A program made the position numbers and the translations under genes. Shown here piece by piece: positions 45,879 through 55,064 of a stretch of DNA of 64,000 bases. Position 1 is the stretch's first letter; each line of letters starts with the position of its first letter. A model generated the notes under the pieces. The model was given only the letters and a program-made list of their open reading frames with translations. It had not been told where the DNA came from and made no database searches. Location: assembly GCA_047601665.1 (NCBI GenBank), contig JASGIT010000001.1, positions 3,596,001-3,660,000 on the forward strand, given 5' to 3'. Source of the DNA: JASGIT01 sp047601665 (lineage in GTDB: Bacteria; Pseudomonadota; Gammaproteobacteria; Burkholderiales; Burkholderiaceae_C).

Positions 45879-46251
45879 GGCGAGGGCGGGCGGATTTCAA
45901 GCGCAGCCGCACGTGCAGCGCGCAGGCGGTGAACAGCAGCAAGCACAGCACGACTTCGGCCAGCGCGAGCCAGCGGCCCGGCGCGGGGTCGCTCCAGGCG
46001 CGCACCACGCCTTCGGTGAAATACAGCCACACCACCAGGCTGACCCAGCGGTAGGTGTACATGCGGCGCTTGAGCAGGCCCGCGAGCGGAATGGCGAGCG
46101 GCAGCGCCTTCAGCGCCAGCCACGAGCCGCCGGGCCGCAGCGGCGCGAGCCACAGTTCCCACGCCACGCACAGCGCGATCAGCCCCAGCAGGCTGCCCAC
46201 GGCCAGCCAGCGGGTGGCGGCCACATCGGTAGAGGGAGAGGGCGGATTCAT
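45865..46251 (-). CDS. DUF2069 membrane protein
   Basis: A 128-residue protein with four hydrophobic segments (WLAVGSLLGLIALCVAWELW, WLALKALPLAIPLAGLL, YRWVSLVVWLYFTEGVVRAW, LALAEVVLCLLLFTACALHV). The pattern LKRRMYTYRWVSLVVWLYFTEG is the DUF2069 signature. The function is unknown. I start at the ATG at 46251 (MNPPSPSTDV). It is upstream of the FAD oxidase and divergent from yihY, with 20 bp between the starts. Confidence 0.85.
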   Translation of the reverse strand: MNPPSPSTDVAATRWLAVGSLLGLIALCVAWELWLAPLRPGGSWLALKALPLAIPLAGLLKRRMYTYRWVSLVVWLYFTEGVVRAWSDPAPGRWLALAEVVLCLLLFTACALHVRLRLKSARPRHEPA

Positions 46252-46271
46252 CGGGGTGGCATCATAGGGCC

Positions 46272-47516
46272 ATGCCTTTGACCTTACGGCAGCGCGCAAA
46301 GGCGCTGGTTGCCCAATTGCAGCGCTTTCCGTGGCGCACCACGGCCCAGACGCTGTACGCGCGCTTTCTCGAAGACAACCTGGCCCTGACGGCCAGCAGC
46401 CTGACCTACACCACCATCCTGGCGCTGGTGCCCTTCGCCACGGTGGCGCTGGCGGTGTTCACGGCGTTTCCCATTTTTGCCAAGGTGCAGGAGTCGCTCC
46501 AGCACTGGCTGATCGACAGCCTGGTGCCCGTGACCATTGCGGAGCAGGTGCTGGGCTACATCACCCAGTTCGCGGCCAAGGCCAGCCAGTTGGGGATCGT
46601 GGGCTTTTCGGGGCTGGTGGTGACGGCGCTGATGCTGATCCTGACCATCGACCGCACGCTCAACACCATTTGGCGCGTGCGGCGGCTGCGGCCCCTGGCG
46701 CAGCGCGTGCTCATCTACTGGGCGGCGATCACGCTGGGGCCGCTGCTGCTGGGCATGAGCCTGGCGCTCACGTCGTACGTGATGTCCGCCTCGCGCGGGC
46801 TGGTGGCGCAATTGCCGGGCGGCCTGCGCTTCGTGTTCGATTCGCTGGAGTTCTTCGTGCTGGCGACGGGCATGGCGAGCCTGTACCACTACGTGCCCAA
46901 CACGCAGGTGAAGTGGAGCCACGCCTGGGCGGGCGGGCTGTTCGTGGCCGTGGTGATGGAAGGGGCCAAGAAGGTGCTGGCGCTGTACCTGGCGCAGGTG
47001 CCGACCTATTCGGCGGTCTACGGCGCCTTTGCCACGCTGCCCATTTTGCTGCTCTGGATTTATGTGGCCTGGGTCATCCTGCTGCTGGGCGCGGTCGTCG
47101 CGGCCTACCTGCCCAGCCTGCTCGCGGGGGTGGAACGGCCCCCCAGCCACCACCAGGGCTGGGCCTTTCAGCTGGCGGTGGAGGTGGTGCAGCAACTGCA
47201 CCGCGCCCGCGCGCTGGCGGGCCGGGGGCTGCGGCTCGACCAACTGGCCCAGCGCCTGCGCGTGGATGCGGGGCAGATACAGCCCGTGCTCGAAACGCTG
47301 CTGGCGCTGGACTGGGTGGGCCAGCTTGCCGAACTGCCCCAGGGCCGCGCCGAGCCGCCCCCGCCGCGCTATGTGCTCCTGGCCGACCCGCAGACCACGC
47401 CGTTGGAGCCGCTGCTCGCGCGCCTGCTGCTGGAACATGCGCCCGCGCTGGATCCGTTGTGGGAGCAGGCGGGGCTGGCTGGCTTGCGATTGCAGGATTT
47501 GCTACCAAAAGAGTAG
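46272..47516 (+). CDS. YihY/BrkB-family inner membrane protein
   Basis: A 414-residue protein with six transmembrane helices in the first 290 residues. ARFLEDNLALTASSLTYTTILALVPF is the family start and YGAFATLPILLLWIYVAWVILLLGA is the last helix. The C-terminal 125 residues are cytoplasmic with a winged-helix look (LRLDQLAQRLRVDAGQIQPVLETL). Once annotated as RNase BN in error; the role is unknown. Its stop codon (TAG) lies inside a hairpin repeat. Confidence 0.9.
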   Translation: MPLTLRQRAKALVAQLQRFPWRTTAQTLYARFLEDNLALTASSLTYTTILALVPFATVALAVFTAFPIFAKVQESLQHWLIDSLVPVTIAEQVLGYITQFAAKASQLGIVGFSGLVVTALMLILTIDRTLNTIWRVRRLRPLAQRVLIYWAAITLGPLLLGMSLALTSYVMSASRGLVAQLPGGLRFVFDSLEFFVLATGMASLYHYVPNTQVKWSHAWAGGLFVAVVMEGAKKVLALYLAQVPTYSAVYGAFATLPILLLWIYVAWVILLLGAVVAAYLPSLLAGVERPPSHHQGWAFQLAVEVVQQLHRARALAGRGLRLDQLAQRLRVDAGQIQPVLETLLALDWVGQLAELPQGRAEPPPPRYVLLADPQTTPLEPLLARLLLEHAPALDPLWEQAGLAGLRLQDLLPKE

Positions 47517-47556
47517 CTGCTAGCGCTTAATGTACCTGGGCTGGAGGCCGATTTCT
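47511..47556 (+). repeat. Intergenic hairpin repeat, copy 8
   Basis: GAGTAGCTGCTAGCGCTT, AATGTACCT, GGGCTGGAGGCCGATTT. It provides the yihY stop codon and separates two convergent genes, so it may help terminate transcription on both strands. Confidence 0.85.
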
Positions 47557-47563
47557 ATCTGAA

Positions 47564-48376
47564 TCAGGCGGCGAGAAAGTCGCGCAGGGCGAACAGCGTC
47601 TCGTCCGGCGCCTCGCTCATCTGGTTGTGCCCCACGGGCAACTGCACCACCCGCACCGCCTTGCCCGCCGCACGCGCGGCGCCGATCAGGCTTTGCGCGG
47701 CCTTGGGCGTGGTCATCTGGTCCTGCGCGCCCAGCGCGAACAGCACCGGGCACTGGACGGCGGCCATGGCCCGCTCGCCGTTCGCATAGCCGTCGCAGGC
47801 CGCGAAGCCGCGGTGGAACAGATTGACCGCGCGGTTGCCGCGCAGCACGCGCCGCCCCAGCGCCAGCCCCGCGCCATAGACCCAGAAGCCCGCGCCCGAC
47901 GGCGGCGCGAGCGTGCTGCGCGAGAACTGGTTGACCATGCGCAGCGCTTTCTCCGGCGCGTTCAGCGCCGATTCCAGCAGCGCGGGCGACACCTTCATCG
48001 GGTAGGCCGTGCCCACCAGCGCCAGGTGGCTCACGCGCGCGCCCAGCCGCGCGGCGGCCTCCAGCGCGATCAGCGAACCCCAGCTGTGCCCCACGAGCGC
48101 GGCCTTGTCCACGCCCACGGCGTCGAGCAGCGCGGCGATGAAGTCCGCCGCCTGCTCCACGCTGGCGGGCGCGTCGCCTGCGCTGCGGCAGTGGCCCGGC
48201 AGATCGACCGCGAGCACGTTCCAGCCGTGGTTTGCGAGGTAGCGGCTTTGCAGCGCCCAGACGCTGTGGTCGTTGAGCACGCCGTGAACCATCACCACCG
48301 TAGGCTTGGCCGCGTCGAACGCCTTGCCGCCGGTGTAGCAGTACGCGAGTGCGCCGTTGACTTCGATGAGCATCAC
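47564..48376 (-). CDS. Alpha/beta hydrolase
   Basis: A 270-residue serine hydrolase with the oxyanion motif VVMVHGVLNDHSVW, nucleophile elbow ALVGHSWGSLIALEA, acid region LFALGAQDQMTTPKA and the late His in LPVGHNQMSEAPDE. The substrate is unknown. Its start overlaps the metY stop by 4 bp, so the two are cotranslated, which may hint at an acyl-homoserine or ester-related task. That is inference only. Confidence 0.88.
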   Translation of the reverse strand: MMLIEVNGALAYCYTGGKAFDAAKPTVVMVHGVLNDHSVWALQSRYLANHGWNVLAVDLPGHCRSAGDAPASVEQAADFIAALLDAVGVDKAALVGHSWGSLIALEAAARLGARVSHLALVGTAYPMKVSPALLESALNAPEKALRMVNQFSRSTLAPPSGAGFWVYGAGLALGRRVLRGNRAVNLFHRGFAACDGYANGERAMAAVQCPVLFALGAQDQMTTPKAAQSLIGAARAAGKAVRVVQLPVGHNQMSEAPDETLFALRDFLAA

Positions 48377-49674
48377 GCACCTGCCTTTTCTGCCGCCTTC
48401 AGCGCGCGCTTGAGGTCGTCGATCAGGTCATCCGCATCCTCCAGCCCGATCGACAGCCGGATCGTGCCTTGGCTGATGCCGCCCGCGGCCAGCGCCTCGT
48501 CGCTCATGCGGAAGTGCGTGGTGCTGGCGGGGTGGATGACCAGCGAGCGGCAGTCGCCCACGTTGGCGAGGTGGCTGAACACCTTGAGCGCCTCGATGAA
48601 TTGCTTGCCCTGCGCGCGGTTGCCCTTGAGGTCGAAGCTGAACACCGAGCCCGCGCCGCGCGGCAGCAGCTTCTGCGCGAGCGCGTGGCTGGGGTGCGAT
48701 TCAAGCAGTGGATGGCCCACGCGCGCCACGAACGGGTGGCTGGCGAGAAACTGCACCACCTTCTCGGTGTTGCGCACGTGGCGCTCCATGCGCAGCGGCA
48801 GCGTCTCGATGCCCTGCAGGATCAGCCACGCCGTGTGCGGGCTCATGCACGCGCCGAAGTCGCGCAGGCCCTCGCGCCGAGCGCGCAGCAGGAAGGCGCC
48901 CACGCTGGATTCCTCGGTGAACACCATTCCGTGGAAGCCGTCGTAGGGCTGGGTCAGTTCAGGAAAGCGCACCGAGGCGTCCCAGTCGAAGCTGCCGCTA
49001 TCGACCACCACGCCGCCTACCACGGTGCCGTGGCCCGAGAGGAACTTGGTGGCCGAGTGGTAGACCAGATCGGCCCCGTGCTCGAAGGGCTTGATGAGCC
49101 AGGGCGAGGTCAGGGTGGAGTCCACCAGCAGCGGCACGCCCGCCTCGTGCGCGATCTGCGCGATGGTGGGAATGTCCAGCACCTCCATGCCGGGGTTGCC
49201 CACGGTCTCGCCGAACAGCAGGCGGGTGTTGGGGCGGATGGCCGTGCGCCAGCCGTCGATGTCGCCGGGTTGGACGAAGGTCGTCTCGATGCCGAAGCGC
49301 CGCAACGTGTAGTGCAGCAGGTTCTGCGAGCCGCCGTAGAGGGCGGTGCTCGCCACGATGTGCGCGCCCGCGCCCATCAGCGTGGCGATGGACAGGTGCA
49401 GCGCGGCCTGCCCGCTGGCCACCGCGATCGCGCCCACACCGCCTTCGAGCGCGGCCACGCGCTGCTCCAGCACCGCGTTGGTGGGGTTGCTGATGCGGCT
49501 GTAGACGTGGCCGGGCCGCTCCAGGTTGAAGAGGGAAGCCGCGTGGTCGCTGGACTCGAACACGAACGAAGTCGTGAGGTGGATGGGCGTGGCGCGCGCG
49601 CCCGTGGCTGGGTCGGGCTGGCTGCCTGCGTGCAGGGCCAGGGTGTCGAAACCGGGGTCGGAATAACCGGGCAT
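48373..49674 (-). CDS. metY: O-acetylhomoserine sulfhydrylase
   Basis: A 433-residue PLP enzyme of the Cys/Met metabolism family. It makes homocysteine from O-acetylhomoserine and sulfide. Landmarks are SRISNPTNAVLEQRVAALEGG, VASTALYGGSQNLLHYTL, the PLP-lysine region YHSATKFLSGHGTVVGG and NVGDCRSLVIHPASTTHFRM. Length and start (PGYSDPGFDTLALHAG) match MetY rather than MetB/MetZ. An AGGAG ribosome site precedes the ATG at 49674. It fits the sulfur-acquisition theme of the ssu cluster, though it is distant from it. Confidence 0.92.
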   Translation of the reverse strand: MPGYSDPGFDTLALHAGSQPDPATGARATPIHLTTSFVFESSDHAASLFNLERPGHVYSRISNPTNAVLEQRVAALEGGVGAIAVASGQAALHLSIATLMGAGAHIVASTALYGGSQNLLHYTLRRFGIETTFVQPGDIDGWRTAIRPNTRLLFGETVGNPGMEVLDIPTIAQIAHEAGVPLLVDSTLTSPWLIKPFEHGADLVYHSATKFLSGHGTVVGGVVVDSGSFDWDASVRFPELTQPYDGFHGMVFTEESSVGAFLLRARREGLRDFGACMSPHTAWLILQGIETLPLRMERHVRNTEKVVQFLASHPFVARVGHPLLESHPSHALAQKLLPRGAGSVFSFDLKGNRAQGKQFIEALKVFSHLANVGDCRSLVIHPASTTHFRMSDEALAAGGISQGTIRLSIGLEDADDLIDDLKRALKAAEKAGA

Positions 49675-49770
49675 CCCTTTGTCTCCTGAGTTGACCAATG
49701 TGACGATATCGGCCGCGATTGTGGGCTATATTGACCGCAACACTGCAATACCGCCGGAGATCCCCGCACC

Positions 49771-50223
49771 ATGAAAGTCAGCGACATCCTTCGCGTCAAG
49801 GGCAACACGCTCTACACCGTCACGCCCGACGAATCCCTGGCCGTGGCCGTGCAGGTCATGGCCGAGAAGGACATCGGCTCGCTCGTCGTCATGGAGCGCG
49901 GCAGCCTCGTCGGAATGCTCACCTTCCGCGAAGTCATCCAGGCGCTGGTGAAAAACGGCAACACCCTGGGCGACGTGCCGGTGAGCACCGCCATGGACGG
50001 CCAGCCCCTGATCTGCACGCCCGAGACCGAAATGGACGAAGTGCGCCGCATGATGCTGCACCAGCACGCGCGCTACATGCCGGTGATGGACCAGCGCGTG
50101 CTCATGGGCGTGATCAGCTTCTACGACGTGGCCAAGGCCGTGGTGGACAGCCAGAATTTCGAGAACCAGATGCTCAAGGCGTATATCCGCGACTGGCCGG
50201 CGGAGGGCGGCGCTACAGCCTGA
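49771..50223 (+). CDS. CBS-domain pair protein
   Basis: A 150-residue protein made only of two CBS domains (VTPDESLAVAVQVMAEKDIGSLVVM and CTPETEMDEVRRMMLHQHARYMPVMD). Such pairs usually bind adenine nucleotides and act as sensors. No effector domain is fused. It is divergent from metY (96 bp) and convergent with the SDR gene that ends the TPP-riboswitch operon. Confidence 0.9.
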   Translation: MKVSDILRVKGNTLYTVTPDESLAVAVQVMAEKDIGSLVVMERGSLVGMLTFREVIQALVKNGNTLGDVPVSTAMDGQPLICTPETEMDEVRRMMLHQHARYMPVMDQRVLMGVISFYDVAKAVVDSQNFENQMLKAYIRDWPAEGGATA

Positions 50224-50257
50224 TCGTCGTCGGCAAGCGCGCTAGCCGCTCGGCGAA

Positions 50258-51055
50258 TCACCGCATCACCAGCCCGCCGTCCACGAACAGCACCTGGCCC
50301 GTCATGAAGCCGCTCAGGTCCGAGGCCAGGAACAGTACCGGCCCGGCCACGTCCTCGGGGCTGGCCAGGCGCCTGAGTGGCGTGGCCGCCATCAGCGATT
50401 CGCGGAACGACTCCTTGGTGTTCTGCGTGCCTTGTGTGGGATAGACCAGGCCCGGCGCCACGCAGTTCACGCGTATGCCCATGGGGCCGAGTTCACTGGC
50501 CAGATTGCGGCTGAACCCCACCAGCGAGGCCTTGGCCGTGGTGTAGTCGTGGTAAGGCACGACCGGGTGCTCGACCAGGTTGGTGGCGATGTTGACGATG
50601 CTGCCGCGCGCGCGCTGGCGCATCTGCGGCAGCACCGCGCGGCAGACGTTGAAGGCCGCGCCCACGGCGCCGTCGAACTGGGCCTGGTAGTCGCTCCAGT
50701 CCAGCTCGCCAAAGCGGCTGCGGCGCTCGGGGTCGAAGGCATAGGGCCGGAAGGCGTTGTTGACCACGATGTCTATGGCGCCGGCCTCGCGGGCGATGCC
50801 GTCCACCATGGCTTGTACCGCGGGCTGCGAGCCCACGTCGGCCTGAACGGCCCAGGCATCGCCGCCTGTGTCCTTGCCGGCGGCCTGGCAGGCCGCCACC
50901 GTCTGCGTTGCTGCGGCGGCGTTGGACAGGTAGTTGACCGCCACCATCGCGCCCTCGCGCGCAAAGGCCGTGGCAATGGCCGCGCCTATGCCGCGGCCCG
51001 CGCCCGTAACCAGTACCACCTTGCCGCGCAGGTTCATGGCAGACGAGTGGGCCAT
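50258..51055 (-). CDS. Short-chain dehydrogenase/reductase at the end of the TPP-riboswitch operon
   Basis: A 265-residue SDR. The cofactor motif is VLVTGAGRGIGAAIA, then VNNAFRPYAF, the catalytic Ser in GSIVNIATNL, Tyr-Lys in YHDYTTAKASL and a normal C-terminus (FLASDLSGFMTGQVLFVDGG). It starts 1 nt after the stop of the binding-protein gene, so it belongs to the operon. In family terms it reduces a carbonyl or oxidises an alcohol with NAD(P)H. Given luxC upstream I infer that it handles the aldehyde product. An ATG six codons downstream (51037) is an alternative start. Confidence 0.87.
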   Translation of the reverse strand: MAHSSAMNLRGKVVLVTGAGRGIGAAIATAFAREGAMVAVNYLSNAAAATQTVAACQAAGKDTGGDAWAVQADVGSQPAVQAMVDGIAREAGAIDIVVNNAFRPYAFDPERRSRFGELDWSDYQAQFDGAVGAAFNVCRAVLPQMRQRARGSIVNIATNLVEHPVVPYHDYTTAKASLVGFSRNLASELGPMGIRVNCVAPGLVYPTQGTQNTKESFRESLMAATPLRRLASPEDVAGPVLFLASDLSGFMTGQVLFVDGGLVMR

Positions 51056-51056
51056 A

Positions 51057-52064
51057 TCAGGCTGCCGGCAGCAGGCTGGTGTTGACCACGTCCGACACCT
51101 TGATCTGGCGCTGCACCATGCCCAGTGCATGGTAGGCATCGGCGCCTTTTTGCAGCGCCACGAGGTCGAAGCTGCCCAGGGGCTTGCCGGCCTGCACGGG
51201 CTGGGCGGATGCATTGCGCAGGCGGACCACGTCAAGGTTGATGTCGCGCTGCGTGCCGTCGATGGCGTATTTGCCGGCCAGCGTGGCGGCTTCCTCGGGG
51301 TTGGCCATCATCCAGGCCGCGCTGTCGCGGTAGCCCTTGAGAAAGGCCTTCAGCAGATCCTTTTTCTCGCGCAGCACGTCTTCACGCACCACGAACATGT
51401 CGCTGGAGATGTTCAAGTGGTCGCGCACCTGCATCACGTTGACCTCGCCCATGCCCTTGCGCAGGCCCACGGCCAGGCCCGTGTCGGTGGCGGCCGTGGC
51501 ATCGACCTGGCCCTGCATCAGCGGCGCGAAGTTGAGCAGGCCGGTGACGACGATGGTCACGTCCGACTCCTTGAGGCCGGCCTGGTGCAGCATGACCAGC
51601 AGGTTCTGGCGCGTGCCGCTGGAAAGGCTGTAGACGCCGATCTTCTTGCCCTTGAGGTCAGCGGGCTTGTGGATGCCGGCCGACTTGAGCGAGACCACGT
51701 TGAACACGTTCTGCGGATAGATGTCGTAGATGGCGACCAGCTTCTCGCCCTTGTCCAGCGCCATGAAGAAGGAGCCGGGGTCGGTGAAGGCCACGTCGGC
51801 CTGGCCGCTGAGCATGTTGCGGATGGCGTCGCCGCCGCCCGCGCCGGGCAGGTAGGCCAGTTCCACACCCTGGGCCTTGAAGAAGCCTTTGTCGGGCTCG
51901 GCGAGGATGTTGGTGATCTCGCTGATGGGCTTGCTCCAGCCCGCCAGGCGGATCTTGCCCTGGGCCGGGGCGGCCATGCCGGCGCCCGCCAGCGTCAGGC
52001 CGGTGATGCCGGCGCAGGCGCCGAGCAACTGGCGGCGGGAGAGAGTCGGAGTAGGGTGATGCAT
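51057..52064 (-). CDS. NMT1/THI5-like (ThiY-type) substrate-binding protein
   Basis: A 335-residue periplasmic protein with a twin-arginine-like signal (LSRRQLLGACAGITGLTLAGAG, then MAAPAQ). The NMT1-like fold is shown by AEPDKGFFKAQGVELAYLPGAGGGDAIRNMLSGQADVAF, LKGKKIGVYSLSSGTRQNL and QGQVDATAATDTGL. Relatives bind taurine, sulfonates, nitrate or thiamine pyrimidines. TPP-riboswitch control argues for a thiamine precursor. It follows the permease gene by 13 bp. Confidence 0.86.
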   Translation of the reverse strand: MHHPTPTLSRRQLLGACAGITGLTLAGAGMAAPAQGKIRLAGWSKPISEITNILAEPDKGFFKAQGVELAYLPGAGGGDAIRNMLSGQADVAFTDPGSFFMALDKGEKLVAIYDIYPQNVFNVVSLKSAGIHKPADLKGKKIGVYSLSSGTRQNLLVMLHQAGLKESDVTIVVTGLLNFAPLMQGQVDATAATDTGLAVGLRKGMGEVNVMQVRDHLNISSDMFVVREDVLREKKDLLKAFLKGYRDSAAWMMANPEEAATLAGKYAIDGTQRDINLDVVRLRNASAQPVQAGKPLGSFDLVALQKGADAYHALGMVQRQIKVSDVVNTSLLPAA

Positions 52065-52077
52065 GGCAGGGTGGCGA

Positions 52078-52854
52078 TCAAGGTTGAGGGATGGAAAAGG
52101 CGTGGGCGCGCAGCAGCCTGCGCTCGAACAGAAGGCAGGCCTGGTACAGCAGCAGGCCCATGGCGGCAATGAGCACCAGGGCCGCGAACATGAGGGTGGT
52201 GTCCATCATTCCCTGGGCGGCGATGACCACGGCGCCCAGGCCGCGGCTGGCGCCCATGAACTCGGCCACCACGGCGCCGACCAGGGCCAGTACCACGGCT
52301 ACGCGCAGGCCTGCGAGGATGGCGGGTAGGCCGGTGGGCAATTTCAGCCGCAGCAGCGTCTGCAGCCGGGTCGCACCCAACATGCGGAACAGCTGTAGAC
52401 GCTGGGCATCGACCTGGCGCAGGCCCGTGAGCGTGTTTTCCATCAGTGGGAAGAAGCAGATCAGCGCGGTGATCAGCACCGTAGGCAACATGCCAAAGCC
52501 AAACCACAGCACGAACAGCGGCGCCAGCGCCAGCTTGGGCACGACCTGGCTGACCACCACATAGGGCTTGAGCACGCGCTCCAGCAGCGCGGATTCGGCC
52601 AGCGCCATGCCGGCCAGCAAGCCCACCACGCTGCCTGCGGCCAGCCCCAGCAACAGGGCCTGCAGCGTGGCCCAGATGTGCGGCCAGAAGTAGCCCGAGG
52701 CCACGCCCGACCATAGCGACAGCGCAATGGCCGAGGGCGCGGGCAGCACCAGGGCCGACAGGCCCCACTGCCGCACCAGCAGTTCCCACAGGCCCAGCAA
52801 AATGACGAATAGCGCGGCGGCAACCCACCTTGCCTGGAATGGCGTAGGTGTCAT
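52078..52854 (-). CDS. ABC importer permease (NitT/TauT/ThiX type)
   Basis: A 258-residue inner membrane protein with about six helices and the importer coupling loop LRQVDAQRLQLFRMLGATRLQTLLRLKLPTGLPAILAGLR. The start ATG at 52854 overlaps the ATPase stop (ATGA). It forms the channel with the ATPase upstream and the binding protein downstream. Confidence 0.9.
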   Translation of the reverse strand: MTPTPFQARWVAAALFVILLGLWELLVRQWGLSALVLPAPSAIALSLWSGVASGYFWPHIWATLQALLLGLAAGSVVGLLAGMALAESALLERVLKPYVVVSQVVPKLALAPLFVLWFGFGMLPTVLITALICFFPLMENTLTGLRQVDAQRLQLFRMLGATRLQTLLRLKLPTGLPAILAGLRVAVVLALVGAVVAEFMGASRGLGAVVIAAQGMMDTTLMFAALVLIAAMGLLLYQACLLFERRLLRAHAFSIPQP

Positions 52855-53597
52855 GCGGGGCGCCTGTCCATGGCGGCACGCACGCGGGCGCAATAATCGT
52901 TGAAGGCCGCGCCGTGGCGCATGGCCTGGGTGCGCGGCGCGGGCAGATCGATCGTCCAGCTGTCCACGATGCGTCCGTTCTGCATGAGCGCGATGCGGTC
53001 GCCCAGGTAGACGGCCTCGTTGATGTCATGGGTGACGAAGAGCACCGTGGTGCCGTGCTCGCGGCAGGTGCGCAGCAGATCGTCCTGCAGCTCGGCGCGC
53101 GTGATGGCGTCCAGCGCGGCAAAGGGCTCGTCCAGCAGCAGCAGCGGCGGTTCCAGGATCAGGGCCCGCGCCAGCGCCACGCGGCTTTGCTGGCCGCCCG
53201 ACAGCTGGCGCGGGTAGTGCCGTGCGTGGCTGGCCAGGCCCAACTGCTCCAGCAGCTGCAGCGCGTGTGCTTCGTCCTGGGGCGTGGGGCGGCGCTGCAG
53301 CGACACGGGCAGCAGCACGTTGCCCTGCGCACTGAGCCAGTCGAGCAGCGTGGGTGCCTGGAACATGAAACCCACCTGCGGCCCGGGCGCGGCCAGCTCG
53401 CCGCCGCGCAGCACGATATGACCCGACTGCGGCCTCAGCAGCCCCGCAGCCAGTTGCAGCAACGTGGTCTTGCCGCAGCCGCTGCGCCCCAGCAGGCAAT
53501 GGAATTCGCCGGCCTGCATGTGCCAGTCCACGCCGTCCACCACGGGAGCGCGGCCTGGGTAGGTGAACACCACCTGCTGGATGTCGAGAAATGCCAT
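52851..53597 (-). CDS. ABC importer ATPase (NitT/TauT/ThiZ type)
   Basis: A 248-residue ATPase with Walker A LLGRSGCGKTTLLQLAAG, Q-loop FMFQAPTLLDWLSAQGNV, signature LSGGQQSRVALARAL, Walker B LLLLDEPFAALDAITR and H-loop VLFVTHDINEAVYLG. The QAPTLLDW Q-loop is typical of the NitT/TauT group. It lies 15 bp after luxC and overlaps the permease gene. Confidence 0.92.
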   Translation of the reverse strand: MAFLDIQQVVFTYPGRAPVVDGVDWHMQAGEFHCLLGRSGCGKTTLLQLAAGLLRPQSGHIVLRGGELAAPGPQVGFMFQAPTLLDWLSAQGNVLLPVSLQRRPTPQDEAHALQLLEQLGLASHARHYPRQLSGGQQSRVALARALILEPPLLLLDEPFAALDAITRAELQDDLLRTCREHGTTVLFVTHDINEAVYLGDRIALMQNGRIVDSWTIDLPAPRTQAMRHGAAFNDYCARVRAAMDRRPA

Positions 53598-53612
53598 GCC
53601 AGCTTCGTCCTG

Positions 53613-55064
53613 TCAGTCCGCGTAGCGGGCGAACGGCTGCGCCGCCAGTTCGGCCGACTGCTCGATCTCTGTCATGCGTACCAGATCGATCAGGCTGAAG
53701 CGCCCGTCGTGGTGCCAGCCCGCCTCGGGCATGCTCATGGAGCCTATCGCGCTGATGCGCGTGACACCGGCCGTGCCCAACAGGCCGGCCAGCCGGTACA
53801 GATCTTCGGGCGTGGCAGCGATGCCCGCAGTCTGCAGGTATTCGCGCTGCGCCGCGACCACGGGCACCACGGCATCGAGGCTGTCCACGCCGACCACGGC
53901 AATTGTGCGGTACAGCGCCGTCGGCCCAAGCGGCTGCAGGCTGTCGCTGTAGGCCACGCTCCAGGGCGCATCCACCGGCCCCAGCAACTGTTGGTCGCCG
54001 CCGGCCCATTCCACGGCCTGCTGCCATCGGGCCACGGCTGTGCCTTCTTCCAGCTCCAGCGGGCGGCGCGCAAAACGCCGCTGCAGATTGGCCAGCTCGG
54101 CTGCCAGGTAGTCGGCAAAGGCGCGCGGCGGCACGGGCGCGCCGCGCTCCACGTAGAAGACATGGGGCGAGTAGCAGCCTTGCTGGTCGTAGCGCATTAC
54201 GTCCCAGGCCACGAGCCGGGCCACGGCGGGCGCCTTGAGCGTATCGAGCGCGGCTGCGCCGATCAGGCCGAAGCCCAGCTTGTGGCCATGCGGCAGAAAG
54301 CGCGTGGTCACGGGCAGGCGCTGGCGCAGCGCGTGCAGCGTCTGGTTGCCGCCATAGGCCAGCACCGTATCGGCCTGGGCATAGAGCGCGCCGGCTTCCT
54401 CGCCGCCCGCGCCGCTCCACCAGACCACGGCCAGGCAGTCGGCCAGCGGCGGATGGACCTCGGCCAGCAGCCGCGCGAACCAGCCCGCGAACAGCGGCTC
54501 GGCGCTGGCCAGTTTGCCAATATTGGGGGCCTTGACCAGCAGGCCGCAGACCAGGCTCCATAGCGACAGCGCGGGCACGTTGCCGGCCCAGCTGTGCACC
54601 AGCAGGTCGGGCCCGAAGGCGCGCACCGCGCCACCCTTGGGCGTGGGCTGGAAGCCGTCGAGCACGGCGGGGTTGGCAAAGTCCTCGGCCACGAAGCGGC
54701 GCAGCTGCGCGGCGCGGAAGGTCTTGAAGAACCCCGTCAGTCCCAGCCGCACCATGTCGGCGTCATAGCCGCTGACCACGGGCAGCCAGGTATCGGCCAG
54801 GCGGCGATACGGGTCATCGCGGTGCAGCAGCCGTGCGATGGCACGGTCGATGACGTCAATGATCTCGGTCACTGCCATGGTCCGCAGATGGCGGTTCGCG
54901 GCCTCGCGTACCCGGTTTGCCAGTGCCTGCATCTGCGCGGCTGCCAGCACGGGGACGGCGACTTCAAGCATCAGGCCATCACGCCCGAAGGGCAGAACCT
55001 GCCACTGCACCTCGTCCTCGCGCAAGCCCGGCAAATAGCCCGCAGTGAGCCGCTGGGTCGTCAT
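53613..55064 (-). CDS. LuxC-like acyl-CoA/acyl-enzyme reductase
   Basis: A 483-residue member of the LuxC family (aldehyde-dehydrogenase fold). LuxC reduces an activated acyl group with NADPH to an aldehyde in the luminous fatty-acid reductase complex. Here Cys297 in the motif MRYDQQGCYSPHVFYVERG sits where LuxC carries its acyl-cysteine. Also present are HSWAGNVPALSLWSLVCGLLVKAPNIGK and a TVLAYGGNQTLHALR stretch. The start at 55064 overlaps the luxE-like stop (ATGA). No luxD, luxA or luxB is nearby, so luminescence is excluded and another carboxylate is the likely substrate. Confidence 0.85.
   Translation of the reverse strand: MTTQRLTAGYLPGLREDEVQWQVLPFGRDGLMLEVAVPVLAAAQMQALANRVREAANRHLRTMAVTEIIDVIDRAIARLLHRDDPYRRLADTWLPVVSGYDADMVRLGLTGFFKTFRAAQLRRFVAEDFANPAVLDGFQPTPKGGAVRAFGPDLLVHSWAGNVPALSLWSLVCGLLVKAPNIGKLASAEPLFAGWFARLLAEVHPPLADCLAVVWWSGAGGEEAGALYAQADTVLAYGGNQTLHALRQRLPVTTRFLPHGHKLGFGLIGAAALDTLKAPAVARLVAWDVMRYDQQGCYSPHVFYVERGAPVPPRAFADYLAAELANLQRRFARRPLELEEGTAVARWQQAVEWAGGDQQLLGPVDAPWSVAYSDSLQPLGPTALYRTIAVVGVDSLDAVVPVVAAQREYLQTAGIAATPEDLYRLAGLLGTAGVTRISAIGSMSMPEAGWHHDGRFSLIDLVRMTEIEQSAELAAQPFARYAD

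Noticed and set aside
49675..49770. A sigma-70 promoter for the CBS-domain gene (TATATT at 49727)
   Set aside because: No acceptable -35 at 16-18 bp was found.
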